Part shown: piece by piece, positions 24,646 to 33,813 of the stretch
How the letters are laid out: the number at the start of each line of letters is the position of its first letter
Numbering within the stretch: the first letter of the stretch is position 1
Assembly (NCBI GenBank): GCA_035693025.1
Contig: DASSHI010000001.1
Span: 124,001-188,000 of the forward strand
Source: VRUE01 sp035693025
GTDB taxonomy: Bacteria > Actinomycetota > Thermoleophilia > Solirubrobacterales > 70-9
Direction of reading: 5' to 3'
Length of the DNA stretch: 64,000 nucleotides
The notes under the pieces: generated by a model
Told to the model about the DNA's origin: nothing
Seen by the model: only the letters and a program-made list of their open reading frames with translations
The model's database searches: none
Program-made: the position numbers and the translations under genes

Positions 24646-26847
24646 ATGAGCAGCGCAAAGCCGAATTACGACCCGGCCCAGATCGAGCTCTCGCGCCAGG
24701 CGGAGTGGCAGGCACGCTTCGCCTTCGCCACCCCTGAGCCGAGCCCTGGCCGGCCGGCCGTCTACATCAAGCCGTCCAGCCCCTTCACCTCGGGCAACCT
24801 GCATATGGGCCATGTACGGGACTATTCGATCGGCGACGCCTATGCGCGCTTTCGCCGCGCCCGCGGAGACGCGGTCCTCTTCGGCTTCGGCTTCGACGCC
24901 TTCGGGTTGCCGGCCGAGATGGCGGCGATCGAGCGTGGAGCGAGGCCGGCCGAGTGGGTCGAGCGCTGCGGCGAGCGCATGCTCGGGCAGATGAAGCGGC
25001 TGGGCTTCTCCTTCGACTACGAGCGCGCCTTCTACAGCTCCGACGAGTCGCAGTACCGCTGGTCGCAGTGGCTCTTCCTGACCCTCTACGAGGCCGGCCT
25101 GGTCTACCGCGACAACGCCACCGTCGACTGGTGCGATACCTGCCAGACGACGCTTGCCGCCCTGCAGGTCGAGGACGGGCGCTGCTGGCGTTGCCACAAC
25201 AAGGTGCGGCTGATTCGGCGGCCGACCTGGTTCCTGCGCCTCTCGCCCTATCTGGAGGAGAACGACCGCAACCTCGCCGGGCTCGAGAACTGGGACGAGC
25301 TCTCGCTGAAGACCCAGCGCTACATCCTCGGTCGCAGCGACGGCGTCGAGCTCGACCTGGCCGGCCCCGGCGGCGACAGGTTGGTCGTCTTCAGCCCGCA
25401 TCCCGAGGCGATCGGCGAGGCGCGCTTCGTCCTGCTCTCGCCGCGCCACCCCGACGTCGAGCGCTGGCTGGAGGACCCCGCCGTCGCCGAGCAGCTCGAC
25501 GAGTTGCGCTCCGGCGGCTGGGAGCGCAGCGCCCGCGACGCATCGGCGGTCCCCGTCATCGACACCGGCGCATCCACCCCCGTTGCCGGCGGCGGCGAGC
25601 TGCCGGTGTTCGTCTCGCCGATCGTCGACGCTCGCTATGGGCCGACCGCCGCCCTCGGCATCCCCTCTGCCGACGAGGCCGACGAGGCGATCGCCGGGCG
25701 GATGCCCCGCACCGCGTCCGGGCCGCTCGGCGGGGGCGTTCCAGCCGAGCTGGAGCCGCGCAGCGCCAGCCGTTACCGCGCTTACGACTTCTCGATCTCG
25801 CGCCAGCGTTACTGGGGGACGCCGATCCCGGTCCTGCACTGCGATGCGTGCGGAGTGGTGCCGGCGAAGGTCGAGGACCTTCCCGTGGTCCTCCCGCGCG
25901 ACGTCGAGCCGACCGGCGAAGGGAACCCGCTTGCGGAGCGCCCCGACTTCCTCGAGGCGAGCTGCCCGCAGTGCGGCGGGCCGGCGCGCCGGGAGACGGA
26001 TACGCTCGATTGCCACTTCGACGCCCTCTGGCTGTGGGTCCCCGCCGCGGTCCCTCCGGCCGATCGCGACGAGCGGATGTTCACCCACCCGGACCTGCAG
26101 CGCTGGCTGCCGTCCGAGCGACTCGTCGCCGGCAACGACAGCGGCGGCTTCGTCTTCGACCAGAGGGTGGTGACGAAGGCTCTGCGCGACATCGGACCGT
26201 TCGCCTTCCTCGAGGACGGCGAGCCGTTCGCAGGCTGTCTCTTCCACGAGATGGTGATCGCCGACGGGCGCAAGATGAGCAAGCACCTCGGCAACGTCGT
26301 CGATCCCGACTCGCTGGTCGCCGAGCACGGCGCCGACACCGTGCGGCTCGCCGTCCTCTACGCGGCCGGGCCGGCAAAGGCGCTCAACTGGACCGACGGC
26401 GCGCTGCGCTTCGCCTCCCGCTTCCTTCGTGGCCTCTGGGACTACACCCAGGAGAGCATCGCGGCTGCCGCCGATGCCCCCGAGGATGCCGAGGCGGCCG
26501 CCGACACCGCTTTCATCCGCGAGCGGCTGGGGAAATGGTGCGACAGCGGCCTCGAGCGGATCGCCGCCGATCTCGAGCAGCTGCAGATGCACAAGGCGGT
26601 GCGCAACGTAACCCGTCTGCTGGAGCGGATCAAGGATTACGAGAAGCGGGTGGTCGCGCGCCAGGGACGGCTCGGGCGCGAGGATTACGAGGCATTGCTC
26701 GCGGCGCTGGCGTTGCTGGCCCGCACTCTCTCTCCCTTTGCGCCGCACATAGCCGAGGAGCTGCTGATCGCCCTCGACCAGGACGCCTCTGTAGGATTTC
26801 CGGTCGGAGGAGAGTCGGTCTCCCTCCCCATGGCCAGAAATAATTGA
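24646..26847 (+). CDS. Leucyl-tRNA synthetase-like class I protein, shortened
   Basis: A 733-aa class Ia synthetase most like LeuRS. The HIGH motif is HMGH (53-56) and KMSKS reads KMSKH (543-547). Zn-type Cys pairs occur (WCDTC, CWRC; DACG, CPQCGG). FDISRQRYWGTPIP-like text (here SISRQRYWGTPIP) is the LeuRS-type motif. The CP1 editing domain lacks its Thr-rich site: the TTRPDT position reads SPHPEA (about 248-253). The usual C-terminal extension is absent, since normal LeuRS exceeds 800 aa. It may be a second LeuRS-like paralogue with altered or non-canonical activity, so no gene name is given. Confidence 0.8.
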   Translation: MSSAKPNYDPAQIELSRQAEWQARFAFATPEPSPGRPAVYIKPSSPFTSGNLHMGHVRDYSIGDAYARFRRARGDAVLFGFGFDAFGLPAEMAAIERGARPAEWVERCGERMLGQMKRLGFSFDYERAFYSSDESQYRWSQWLFLTLYEAGLVYRDNATVDWCDTCQTTLAALQVEDGRCWRCHNKVRLIRRPTWFLRLSPYLEENDRNLAGLENWDELSLKTQRYILGRSDGVELDLAGPGGDRLVVFSPHPEAIGEARFVLLSPRHPDVERWLEDPAVAEQLDELRSGGWERSARDASAVPVIDTGASTPVAGGGELPVFVSPIVDARYGPTAALGIPSADEADEAIAGRMPRTASGPLGGGVPAELEPRSASRYRAYDFSISRQRYWGTPIPVLHCDACGVVPAKVEDLPVVLPRDVEPTGEGNPLAERPDFLEASCPQCGGPARRETDTLDCHFDALWLWVPAAVPPADRDERMFTHPDLQRWLPSERLVAGNDSGGFVFDQRVVTKALRDIGPFAFLEDGEPFAGCLFHEMVIADGRKMSKHLGNVVDPDSLVAEHGADTVRLAVLYAAGPAKALNWTDGALRFASRFLRGLWDYTQESIAAAADAPEDAEAAADTAFIRERLGKWCDSGLERIAADLEQLQMHKAVRNVTRLLERIKDYEKRVVARQGRLGREDYEALLAALALLARTLSPFAPHIAEELLIALDQDASVGFPVGGESVSLPMARNN

Positions 26848-26959
26848 TCGATATGTACGCAGCTGCTATACAACACTGCTCATGATCCGTCGTCAGCACG
26901 GAAAGCGCCGGAGGAGATTTGCGAAGGCAGGGGGCCTGCCCTCGCTAGCCGGAGGCGTT

Positions 26960-26978
26960 GAGGGGCGATGAGCCCCTC
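26960..26978 (+). promoter_or_regulatory. Hairpin presenting the thrC start codon in its loop
   Basis: GAGGGGC (26960-26966) and GCCCCTC (26972-26978) form a perfect 7-bp stem whose 5-nt loop GATGA holds the ATG of the threonine synthase gene. A GGAGG element at 26951-26955 is 12 nt from the ATG, so folding would bring the two closer. A GGCAGG/CCTGCC hairpin also lies just upstream. Confidence 0.5.
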
Positions 26979-28266
26979 GGCCGACCAGCGCACCCGCTCC
27001 TGCGCGACGGAGCTGGTCTGCCACGACTGTGAGCTTCGGCTCCCCCTTCTCGATACCACCTTCAGGTGTCTCGGCTGCGGCCAGACCCTCGACGTCGACT
27101 ACGACTACGAGCTGGCCAAGCAGCGGATCCGCGAGCGCCCGATCGGCGAGCGCGAGCTGAACATCTGGCGCTTCGAGGAGCTGCTGCCGATCGTCGACGC
27201 AAATGCACAGGCGCGGGTCGGCCGCTACAGCGGCCGCACGCCGCTGATCCACGCCGACCGGCTCGGCGCCGAGCTCGGCCTGCGCAACCTCTACCTGAAG
27301 GACGACAGCACCCAGCGCCCCAGCCTCTCCTACAAGGACCGGGTCGTCTCGATGGCCATCGCCCGGCTGCTCGAGCTGGGCAAGGACGAGATCGGCTGCG
27401 TCTCGACCGGCAACGTCGGCACCGCGGTCTCCTCGCTGGCGGCCAAGGCGGGCGTCGCCGCCTACGTCTTCTATCCGAGCAACATGGAGCGCGGCAAGGC
27501 ACGTGCCTGCCGGGCGCTCGGCGCCGCCGTGATCCAGCTCGACGGCAACTACGACGAAGCCAACCGCGCCTGTCGCGAGTTGGCCCTGGAGACCGGCGTG
27601 CAGTTCGCCAACATCACCCTGCGCCCGTTCTACGCCGAGGGGGCGAAGACGATGGCCTTCGAGGTGGTCGAGCAGCTCGACTGGGTCTCGCCCGACCATT
27701 TCGTCATCCCTGCCGCCGGCGGCACGCTCTCCTCGCGCGTGCACAAGGGCCTGGGGGAGATGGAGACCGTCGGGATGGCCGAGACGGCGGCGACCAAGAT
27801 CCACATCGCCCAGGCCGCCGGTTGCGGCCCGATCGCCACCGCGATCCTCGACGGCAGCGGCAAGATCGAGGCGCAGCGGCCCGAGACGGCGGCGCACTCG
27901 CTGGCGATCGGCGCTCCGGGAGACGGCCCGATGGTGGTCGATGCGGTTACCTCGCGTGGCGGCTCGGCGGCGACCGCCAGCGACCCGGAGATCTTCGAGG
28001 CGCTCGACCTGCTCGGCGCGACCGAGGGGGTTCTCACCGAGCCGGCCGGCGGGACCACGATCGCGGCCACGATCAAGCTCGCCAATCAGGGCGTTCTCGG
28101 CCCGGACGACACTGTCGTCGCGGTTATCTCCGGCAACGGCTACAAGACGCTCGAGGAGCATCCCGAGAAGCCCTGGCCGGAGATGGTCGCCCCCGAAGTA
28201 GAGCCGATGGAGCGCACCCTCGCCGAATTCCGCCACGCCGGCGCCGGCGCGGTTCTTTCCGGCTAG
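26968..28266 (+). CDS. thrC: Threonine synthase
   Basis: PLP enzyme converting O-phosphohomoserine to threonine. An N-terminal zinc-ribbon-like segment (CHDCELRL...CLGCGQ) precedes the fold type II core. The PLP lysine lies in SLSYKDRVV, the phosphate-binding loop is STGNVGTAVSSLAAK, and EPAGGTT and VISGNGYK are near the C-terminus. The 432 aa is in range. ATG 26968 lies in a hairpin loop. The gene ends 13 nt before the CAU tRNA that serves as the integration site of the accessory block. Confidence 0.92.
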   Translation: MSPSADQRTRSCATELVCHDCELRLPLLDTTFRCLGCGQTLDVDYDYELAKQRIRERPIGERELNIWRFEELLPIVDANAQARVGRYSGRTPLIHADRLGAELGLRNLYLKDDSTQRPSLSYKDRVVSMAIARLLELGKDEIGCVSTGNVGTAVSSLAAKAGVAAYVFYPSNMERGKARACRALGAAVIQLDGNYDEANRACRELALETGVQFANITLRPFYAEGAKTMAFEVVEQLDWVSPDHFVIPAAGGTLSSRVHKGLGEMETVGMAETAATKIHIAQAAGCGPIATAILDGSGKIEAQRPETAAHSLAIGAPGDGPMVVDAVTSRGGSAATASDPEIFEALDLLGATEGVLTEPAGGTTIAATIKLANQGVLGPDDTVVAVISGNGYKTLEEHPEKPWPEMVAPEVEPMERTLAEFRHAGAGAVLSG

Positions 28267-28279
28267 CATCCCCGTCCCC

Positions 28280-28353
28280 GCCGGAGTAGCTCAGCTGGTT
28301 AGAGCAGCGGAATCATAATCCGCGTGTCGGGGGTTCGAGTCCCTCCTCCGGCA
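28280..28353 (+). tRNA. tRNA with anticodon CAU (probably elongator Met; Ile2 possible)
   Basis: A complete cloverleaf: acceptor GCCGGAG/CTCCGGC, D stem GCTC/GAGC, anticodon stem GCGGA/TCCGC, loop ATCATAA, T loop TTCGAGT, discriminator A, no encoded CCA. The acceptor does not have the unpaired 1-72 of initiator tRNA. Whether C34 is modified to lysidine (Ile2) cannot be read from DNA. Its 3' 42 nt are duplicated at three downstream sites, so it is the attachment site of integrated elements. Confidence 0.93.
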
Positions 28354-28357
28354 TGGC
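28312..28357 (+). repeat. Attachment site attL (tRNA copy of the direct repeat)
   Basis: Forty-six bases from the anticodon loop to 4 nt past the tRNA are identical to 45447-45492, and the inner 41-43 bases to 53907-53949 and 54808-54848. Such repeats of a tRNA 3' end are the signature of tyrosine-integrase insertion that rebuilds the tRNA. Confidence 0.95.
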
Positions 28358-28400
28358 TTAGCACCTTGGTTTCCTCGGTTTCAGACCGCCGAAAAAGCCG

Positions 28401-28421
28401 AATGTGTCCCAAATGTGTCCC
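28401..28421 (+). repeat. Candidate integrase arm-type sites, left end of island 1
   Basis: AATGTGTCCC occurs twice, at 28401-28410 and 28412-28421, 44 nt inside the left end. The same 10-mer occurs twice in the same orientation near the right end (45339 and 45351). Placement flanking both ends of the element suggests arm-binding sites of its integrase. The 187 bp from the tRNA to the next gene otherwise shows nothing coding. Confidence 0.55.
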
Positions 28422-28540
28422 GAAATTCGGCCATGTAGAGCAAGGTCCACATCGACCCGTGTCCACACCTTGGGTCGATCGAGTGTTCCGTAACCACGCG
28501 GAAGCGGAAGTCAAGACAGGCCCTGTGTGTACCGCTGCGC

Positions 28541-28996
28541 TCAGCGACCAGGAAGCGCTTTGGTTGCAAGTGCGTCCGCTTCGGCATTCCATTTTCGCGG
28601 AATCCACGAAATCCTGATGTTGGGAAACTCCTGGAGCAGGGAGCACGCTTCCGCGTGCAGGGGCCTGATGTGCTCCTTGCCAACCTTCGCGCAGCCGTTT
28701 ACCTGGTCGACCACTAGCTCCGAGTCAAGGAACACCCGGATGCGTTGGATTCCGCGACTGCGGGCGAGCTTGAGTCCTTCGATGAGAGCCCGATACTCCG
28801 CAACGGTGTTGATGGCGGGTCCGATCGGTTTGGAGATCTCTTCAATTAGCTGACCATCGGGGTCCCTGAGGACGACTCCGATCGCACCTTGAGCTGGATT
28901 GTCGATGGTCCCCGTGCCGGAACCGTCTGTCTTCAGTAGATAGTTGCGCTTCGACGGCTCCGGATGGTCGCCCTCGTGCGTTTCGGGCACCGGCAT
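28541..28996 (-). CDS. Ribonuclease HI-like protein
   Basis: A 151-aa RNase H type 1 fold protein of the plant/archaeal-like subgroup. The DEDD set is visible: Asp in LKTDGSGTG, Glu in NTVAEYRALIEGL, Asp in VFLDSELVV, and the last Asp in NAEADALATKAL. It would degrade the RNA strand of RNA-DNA hybrids. It is the first gene inside island 1, transcribed towards the tRNA, and could assist element replication. A paralogue of a chromosomal rnhA is likely. Confidence 0.85.
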   Translation of the reverse strand: MPVPETHEGDHPEPSKRNYLLKTDGSGTGTIDNPAQGAIGVVLRDPDGQLIEEISKPIGPAINTVAEYRALIEGLKLARSRGIQRIRVFLDSELVVDQVNGCAKVGKEHIRPLHAEACSLLQEFPNIRISWIPRKWNAEADALATKALPGR

Positions 28997-29190
28997 GAAG
29001 CCAATCTATCTCACACCAAAGCGCGCACCGAACGGATGCCTCCGTTCACTAGCTTTGCGCGAGATGCGCGAATTCCGCGACCTACCGCAAACGCGCGGAA
29101 GCGCCGATTGGCATCTCAGCGAGGCGGGGGCGCCCGTCGCCGCACTCAAATCATTTACAGGCATCGAAGCCCATCAGGCACACTTCACCG

Positions 29191-30891
29191 ATGGATCGCC
29201 TGACCGTCGTCGAAGCGCTCGATGAGTTGGTCCTCCGTGAGGACGGCTTGGGTTTCCAGCGGCTTGCCCGGCGGCTGCTCAAGTCTGAGTTTCCCGATCT
29301 CATTGCGCATACGGAGAAGGCCGACCAAGGGCGCGACGCCAGCTTTACCCGCGGTGGCCAGCGGGGGATCTTGCTTGCGTCATTGACGGCGACCTGGGCA
29401 AAGGTCAGCAGAGATCTCGCTCGTGCTCGCACCGCTGGACCCGACTTCCAGTTTGCGATCTTCTGTACGGCTCGCCCTGTCACCAACGAGAGGATCATGC
29501 GGTGGCGAGAGCGGGCCGCCGAAGAAGGGGTCGAGCTGGAAGTGCGTGAGCGAGCTTGGGTAACGGACGAGTGCCTACCCCCGCGCAATGCAATTATCGC
29601 CGTCGACGAGCTGCGGATTGCGCCCGAGCAAGCTCAGGAGGGGAGGGCTGAAGCGCTGTTGGCAAGCGAGCCGTTTACCGTCTCGCCCAAGCCGATATCG
29701 ATTGGTCGGACCTCAGTTGCGATGCATAACGGCGGCGGTGTTGTCGCATGGTCTGAGGCTCCTCTAGATTGGAACAGCGAGCGCATCATGCTCGCTTTCT
29801 GTGAGCCCGAGGGGGTCGAAGGCACCTTCTTGGGTGAGGGCGCCGATGCGCAGTGTGCGTCTCTCGCAAATGATCTCTACGTATGCTGGACGCGGCGCCA
29901 TGAGGATGCGCCCCTACACACGCTAAGGATCTGGCAGCGATCCACCCAGCAGGTAGTTGAGATCATGGCAGTGGAAGAACTGATCGCGCCTCCACACCTA
30001 GCTATGTGGGATAACGAGCCTGCGGTCGTCTACCTCGCGGGTGGGCGGGCGAAGCCACTAGCTATCTCGGCACTGGCCATCGCCAGCGGCGCCGAAAGCC
30101 ACCTGGAGGTTGCCCCCCCTGGCGTGCTTCTGCAGGAGAGCGCAGCCATCGACGAACTGATTGATATTCGTAGGGTCGAACCCCCCGCCTTTTCTGTGCG
30201 CGTTGGCGGCCTAAGCGTTGCCCACGGGCGTGGGCGCGCAGTTGCCCTGATCTACGGAGTCTTCTCAGCGCACCTATTCGTCCTGACTGACAGATGGCGT
30301 CCCGTCGAGGCGCCGTGGCCTTTTAGGGGCGAGATCCATTCGGCTGAACTGGCCCTCGCAGGGGGGCGAGTCCACTGTCTGACACAGTCGCGCGGTGGAG
30401 GGATCTATTCGGGTGTCGCTGACCTGGGCGGACGCGGATGGAGTGATGCAGTCCTCCTGACGGGGCGTGGATGGCATCCTGAGTGCGTGCAATCGTCAGG
30501 CAGGCGGTTTGGAGCCTGGGTCGGCTCCCCGCCATTGCCATTGGGGGCCCAGCACGAGGCCTTTGCGGCTGGGAGCGTGCAACGGTGGATTGACGAAATG
30601 GGCGAGCTGGCCGAAGAGGCGCGTGCGCGAGATCTGTACCGCCGCGGCGAGCCCGATCCCCAACTGACGACAGTGGGCGGGTTTCAAGACGCATCTCCGC
30701 TGGCGCCAATGTGGGTTGGCGTGCTCGATGAGCGGGGTCGCTGCGTTGGTGAGTCCGGAAATCTGGGCTTTTTCGGCCGCGCCGCTCGCTGGCCGAAAAT
30801 TGCGGTCGATGGGGACGGGCGAGGACTTCTCATGTGGGAGTGTGGCGACGGGGACGAGGTTTGGCTCTTGGCGCGGTGGCTGCAGGCGTAG
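29191..30891 (+). CDS. Uncharacterised protein: restriction-endonuclease-like N-terminus plus propeller-like C-terminus
   Basis: A 566-aa protein not recognised as a whole. Residues 8-120 resemble the Mrr-type restriction endonuclease fold: a helix GFQRLARRLLKSEF, then ADQGRDASF in the position of the catalytic Asp. The QxK or ExK strand reads ILLASLTATW, so the catalytic Lys is missing or moved. From about 175 the chain is strand-rich with repeated GGxVxxW and GGRxHCLTQS patterns, like a beta-propeller. Codon bias is weaker than in the core genome. It converges on the CBASS operon, and a defence role is inferred from place and fold only. Confidence 0.6.
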   Translation: MDRLTVVEALDELVLREDGLGFQRLARRLLKSEFPDLIAHTEKADQGRDASFTRGGQRGILLASLTATWAKVSRDLARARTAGPDFQFAIFCTARPVTNERIMRWRERAAEEGVELEVRERAWVTDECLPPRNAIIAVDELRIAPEQAQEGRAEALLASEPFTVSPKPISIGRTSVAMHNGGGVVAWSEAPLDWNSERIMLAFCEPEGVEGTFLGEGADAQCASLANDLYVCWTRRHEDAPLHTLRIWQRSTQQVVEIMAVEELIAPPHLAMWDNEPAVVYLAGGRAKPLAISALAIASGAESHLEVAPPGVLLQESAAIDELIDIRRVEPPAFSVRVGGLSVAHGRGRAVALIYGVFSAHLFVLTDRWRPVEAPWPFRGEIHSAELALAGGRVHCLTQSRGGGIYSGVADLGGRGWSDAVLLTGRGWHPECVQSSGRRFGAWVGSPPLPLGAQHEAFAAGSVQRWIDEMGELAEEARARDLYRRGEPDPQLTTVGGFQDASPLAPMWVGVLDERGRCVGESGNLGFFGRAARWPKIAVDGDGRGLLMWECGDGDEVWLLARWLQA

Positions 30892-30987
30892 CCCAGTGGG
30901 GCGCATGGAGGCTTTCGCTCTGCGCGACGGGCAGGAGTGCGGCATCGCCGTATCCGCCAGCGGACTGGTAAGGGGTTTGCCCGCAAC

Positions 30988-32772
30988 CTAGCCGGATGCC
31001 TGAGCTGCGGTCTCATCGTCGGGTCTTATGGGTATGAACAAGTGCGCTGGTCCACTACCCGCATTAGGCAGCGCTACGAGGTGGGCCCCCGAGACGGCAG
31101 CGACCTCGGGGTTCATGAGGTGACTGCCGATCACGTTTACAAGTGCTGCCGCCACGCCGGCCAAATCCGCAGCAGAGCCGTGAAAGGTTGGAACCGAGCA
31201 TCCGCGGGTCGGAATCAGGCTGTCCTCGCTATCAGGGTCGGCGTCCCAGAGCACGTGGTAGGACTCCAGATCGCCTCGTTTGAGGACTGCCTCGCCGGCC
31301 GCGGCGTCGATCACGGAAGGTTTTGAAACGCTGCCGGCGGCACAAATCGTTGCGACGCCGAGGTTCCCTGAGCGGGCATCGGTGGCTACCTGGGCGATCA
31401 GCCCTCTCCGCTCGGGTGAGGCGGCGATCTGGTCAATGAGGGCGGCGACTGCGTTGCTGACCGTGGCATCGATCAGGAGGTCGGCCGAGAGGATCGACTC
31501 GAGCGACCGCGGCTTTGGTCCCGTCTCGACGACGACGCGCAAGTCATCGCGGATCGACTCGAGCCGCTTGCCCAGGGCCTCGGCCTTATTGGCTCCGATG
31601 TCGTCCTCGCCGTAGTTCTGGCGGACCAGAAGGCCGCCGCTGACCGAGCCGTGGTCGCAGACGGTGATCTCCGCCGCGCCCGCGCGGGCGATGAACTCCG
31701 CGATCCAGGAGCCGAGGCCGCCGCAACCCCAGACCTGGACCGTCTTGCCTCGCAGGCCATTGACAGGGCGATCCTCGTCGCGTCGGGTCGTCACTTGCGG
31801 GCGCTCATCGCTGATCGGGCACCACTCGACGGTGGCGTCCTGGTCAAGATCCTTCGGGTCAACATTGATAACTCCGGCCTCTCCGGCCAGGGCTCGCAAG
31901 CTATCCGCTGCGGGGGCAGCGAGCCGCCCGCCCAGGAGGTGGGGCGCGCCGCCCGCCGGGTGCGGGACCGCTAGCACGAAGTACTGGGGCGAGCCATTGG
32001 GGTTTCGGAGCGAACTGGCAAGGAGGCGCCTCGCGAACCCAAGGGACTGCGGCGGGAAGCGTGGTGGGCGACCGACTAAGGCGTCGGCATAAGGGTCATC
32101 GAGGATCTTCTGCAGAAGGCCGAGGTTCCCCGTGGCGCCGAGCGGAAGCTCTGAGGAGAGCGAGATCACGGGCGCTCGATCGCCGCCTCGATCCTTGCGG
32201 TACGTGAGGTCGGCCCGATGCTCGGTGCGGGGGATGACGTAGGCGGAGCGCATCAGCTTGCTTGGCCCCTCCTCTCGGATGACCAGAGTCGCGACGTCGG
32301 CATTTTGGTGAAGGACGCCGCCGACGGCGTGATACATCGCCGTCTCGGCGTCGAATTTCCCGGCAGCCGCATCCTCCAGCCACCCCCAGAGTCGATTGAG
32401 GAACCCCGCGATGCCCTCCCCCGGCTGCCACTCGCGGGATGGGTCGAGGTAGGTGCAGAGCCTTTGGCCCTGCAGGACATGGGGATGGCCGAGAAAGCGA
32501 AGGTGGTCGACCTCGACCTGCGGGATGGAGTAGGTCGGAGGAGGGATCCGGAGCACGAACTCCTCGCTGTCGCCGAGCTTTAGGCCCTCGCTCGCGCGTG
32601 GGATTCCCGAGGTGTCGAGCCCGATCCGCATCACCGCCAAGCCCCGAGGGCCCTGCTCGGGGCGACCCAGGACTTGGATCTCCTGCGGGCGCTCGGCGGC
32701 GAGCTGGTCCAACTCGCCGAGCAGTTGCGTTTGCCAGTCCGAGAACGCGGGCCGGCGGGTGCGCGGGGTCAT
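30988..32772 (-). CDS. cap2: CBASS Cap2: fused E2-E1 ubiquitin-transfer-like protein
   Basis: A 594-aa protein with an E2-like N-terminal domain (Cys106 in QGQRLCTYLD), a linker domain and a ThiF/E1 domain. The E1 nucleotide site reads VWGCGGLGSW (347-356) and the catalytic Cys525 lies in RGCSVPTFHGSAADL, matching Cap2 of type II CBASS. Cap2 conjugates the CD-NTase C-terminus to targets and primes cyclic-oligonucleotide synthesis. The start overlaps the CD-NTase stop by 4 nt. No JAB-type Cap3 deconjugase gene follows; the next gene is convergent. Confidence 0.85.
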   Translation of the reverse strand: MTPRTRRPAFSDWQTQLLGELDQLAAERPQEIQVLGRPEQGPRGLAVMRIGLDTSGIPRASEGLKLGDSEEFVLRIPPPTYSIPQVEVDHLRFLGHPHVLQGQRLCTYLDPSREWQPGEGIAGFLNRLWGWLEDAAAGKFDAETAMYHAVGGVLHQNADVATLVIREEGPSKLMRSAYVIPRTEHRADLTYRKDRGGDRAPVISLSSELPLGATGNLGLLQKILDDPYADALVGRPPRFPPQSLGFARRLLASSLRNPNGSPQYFVLAVPHPAGGAPHLLGGRLAAPAADSLRALAGEAGVINVDPKDLDQDATVEWCPISDERPQVTTRRDEDRPVNGLRGKTVQVWGCGGLGSWIAEFIARAGAAEITVCDHGSVSGGLLVRQNYGEDDIGANKAEALGKRLESIRDDLRVVVETGPKPRSLESILSADLLIDATVSNAVAALIDQIAASPERRGLIAQVATDARSGNLGVATICAAGSVSKPSVIDAAAGEAVLKRGDLESYHVLWDADPDSEDSLIPTRGCSVPTFHGSAADLAGVAAALVNVIGSHLMNPEVAAVSGAHLVALPNAGSGPAHLFIPIRPDDETAAQASG

Positions 32773-33767
32773 CCGGCTCGGCCGGACCGCCCTCCGATGG
32801 TCGGCGCCGCGGGCGCCGCGGGCGGAAACTTGACTTTGGCACTGGCCTCCTTCTCGGGGGCCTTGAAGCCGTCGCCGAAGAGGTCTTGCCAGAGCTTGAC
32901 GCTGCGGTCCTTGTCGGCCTCCTCGTAGGCGCCGCGAATATCGGCGGCGTGTACGTGGATTCGATCGCGGAAATAGCTGTAGGTCTCCTGGCTCCAGCGG
33001 TGGTCGAAGTTGGCGCCCGAGCCAGAGGGATCAGCGATCGAGGGCTTGTTGGGGTTCGCCTGTAGCCACACGTCCAAGTCCTCAATGAGGTGCAGGAGCG
33101 TAGTCGGCACGTTGCTGTAATAGCTCGAGTCGGAGATCGTATTCAGCTGGTCAACCTGTTCGCCAAGCAGGGTGGTCAAGAGGATCGAGCGCGTACCGGT
33201 GAAGGAGTTCTTGTGGTCGCGGAGGTACTTCAGCAGCCTGATCACCTTCCGCAGGTTGCCGTTGGTGATCTCGTCCTTTTCCTTCATCCAATCGGTGAAG
33301 CCCTGCGGGTGGGTGACTTCGAATTCGTCGTCGTCTCGATTGACGATCACCTCGCGCCCGTCGGCGAGGTCAAGGTGGGGAACGATGTCGACGTGCATGG
33401 AATTCGCGTAGACGAGCGAGACGCAGCGGCATTTGCGCGAACGGGGCATCGTCTTGTAGTTGGCGTTGCGCCCGAGGGCGGCGTAGACGGCCTCGATGTA
33501 GTGCTTCGGGCTCTCGCTCCACTCGGAGTTCTCGCTCATGTCGAGCATGAAGTCGGCGTCGAACTCCTTCTCGCCGACCGGGTTGATGATCGTCTTGTGA
33601 GCCCAGGATCCCTGGGGCGTCTTGCCCAGGATCAGCGAACCGAGCTCATCATCGGCCTTGAGCGCGGCGTATATGGAGTCAACGCGTTCGGAGAGCAGCT
33701 CGAGCTTTGCGTCTGCGAGGTTGACGGTGTCCTTGAGCAGGACTTTGAAGTGATCGGAGAGTTGCAT
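32769..33767 (-). CDS. CBASS CD-NTase (cGAS/DncV-like nucleotidyltransferase)
   Basis: A 332-aa nucleotidyltransferase that makes a cyclic oligonucleotide signal on phage infection. The Pol-beta-like motif is PQGSWAHKT (Gly53-Ser54), followed by metal-binding EFDADFML (Asp70, Asp72) and HVDIVPHL (Asp127). After an Ala/Pro-rich tail the chain ends RSGRAG, a C-terminal Gly suited to Cap2-type conjugation. Stop and Cap2 start overlap by 4 nt. The clade and the nucleotide product cannot be decided from the sequence alone. Confidence 0.87.
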   Translation of the reverse strand: MQLSDHFKVLLKDTVNLADAKLELLSERVDSIYAALKADDELGSLILGKTPQGSWAHKTIINPVGEKEFDADFMLDMSENSEWSESPKHYIEAVYAALGRNANYKTMPRSRKCRCVSLVYANSMHVDIVPHLDLADGREVIVNRDDDEFEVTHPQGFTDWMKEKDEITNGNLRKVIRLLKYLRDHKNSFTGTRSILLTTLLGEQVDQLNTISDSSYYSNVPTTLLHLIEDLDVWLQANPNKPSIADPSGSGANFDHRWSQETYSYFRDRIHVHAADIRGAYEEADKDRSVKLWQDLFGDGFKAPEKEASAKVKFPPAAPAAPTIGGRSGRAG

Positions 33768-33813
33768 GTGTACTCCGAAGATAGCGCTAGGTGCGGCTGC
33801 CTACGATCCGAAG

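Noticed and set aside
24616..26748. 710-codon minus-strand frame opposite the synthetase-like gene
   Set aside because: Shadow of a GC-rich gene; the plus strand has synthetase motifs.
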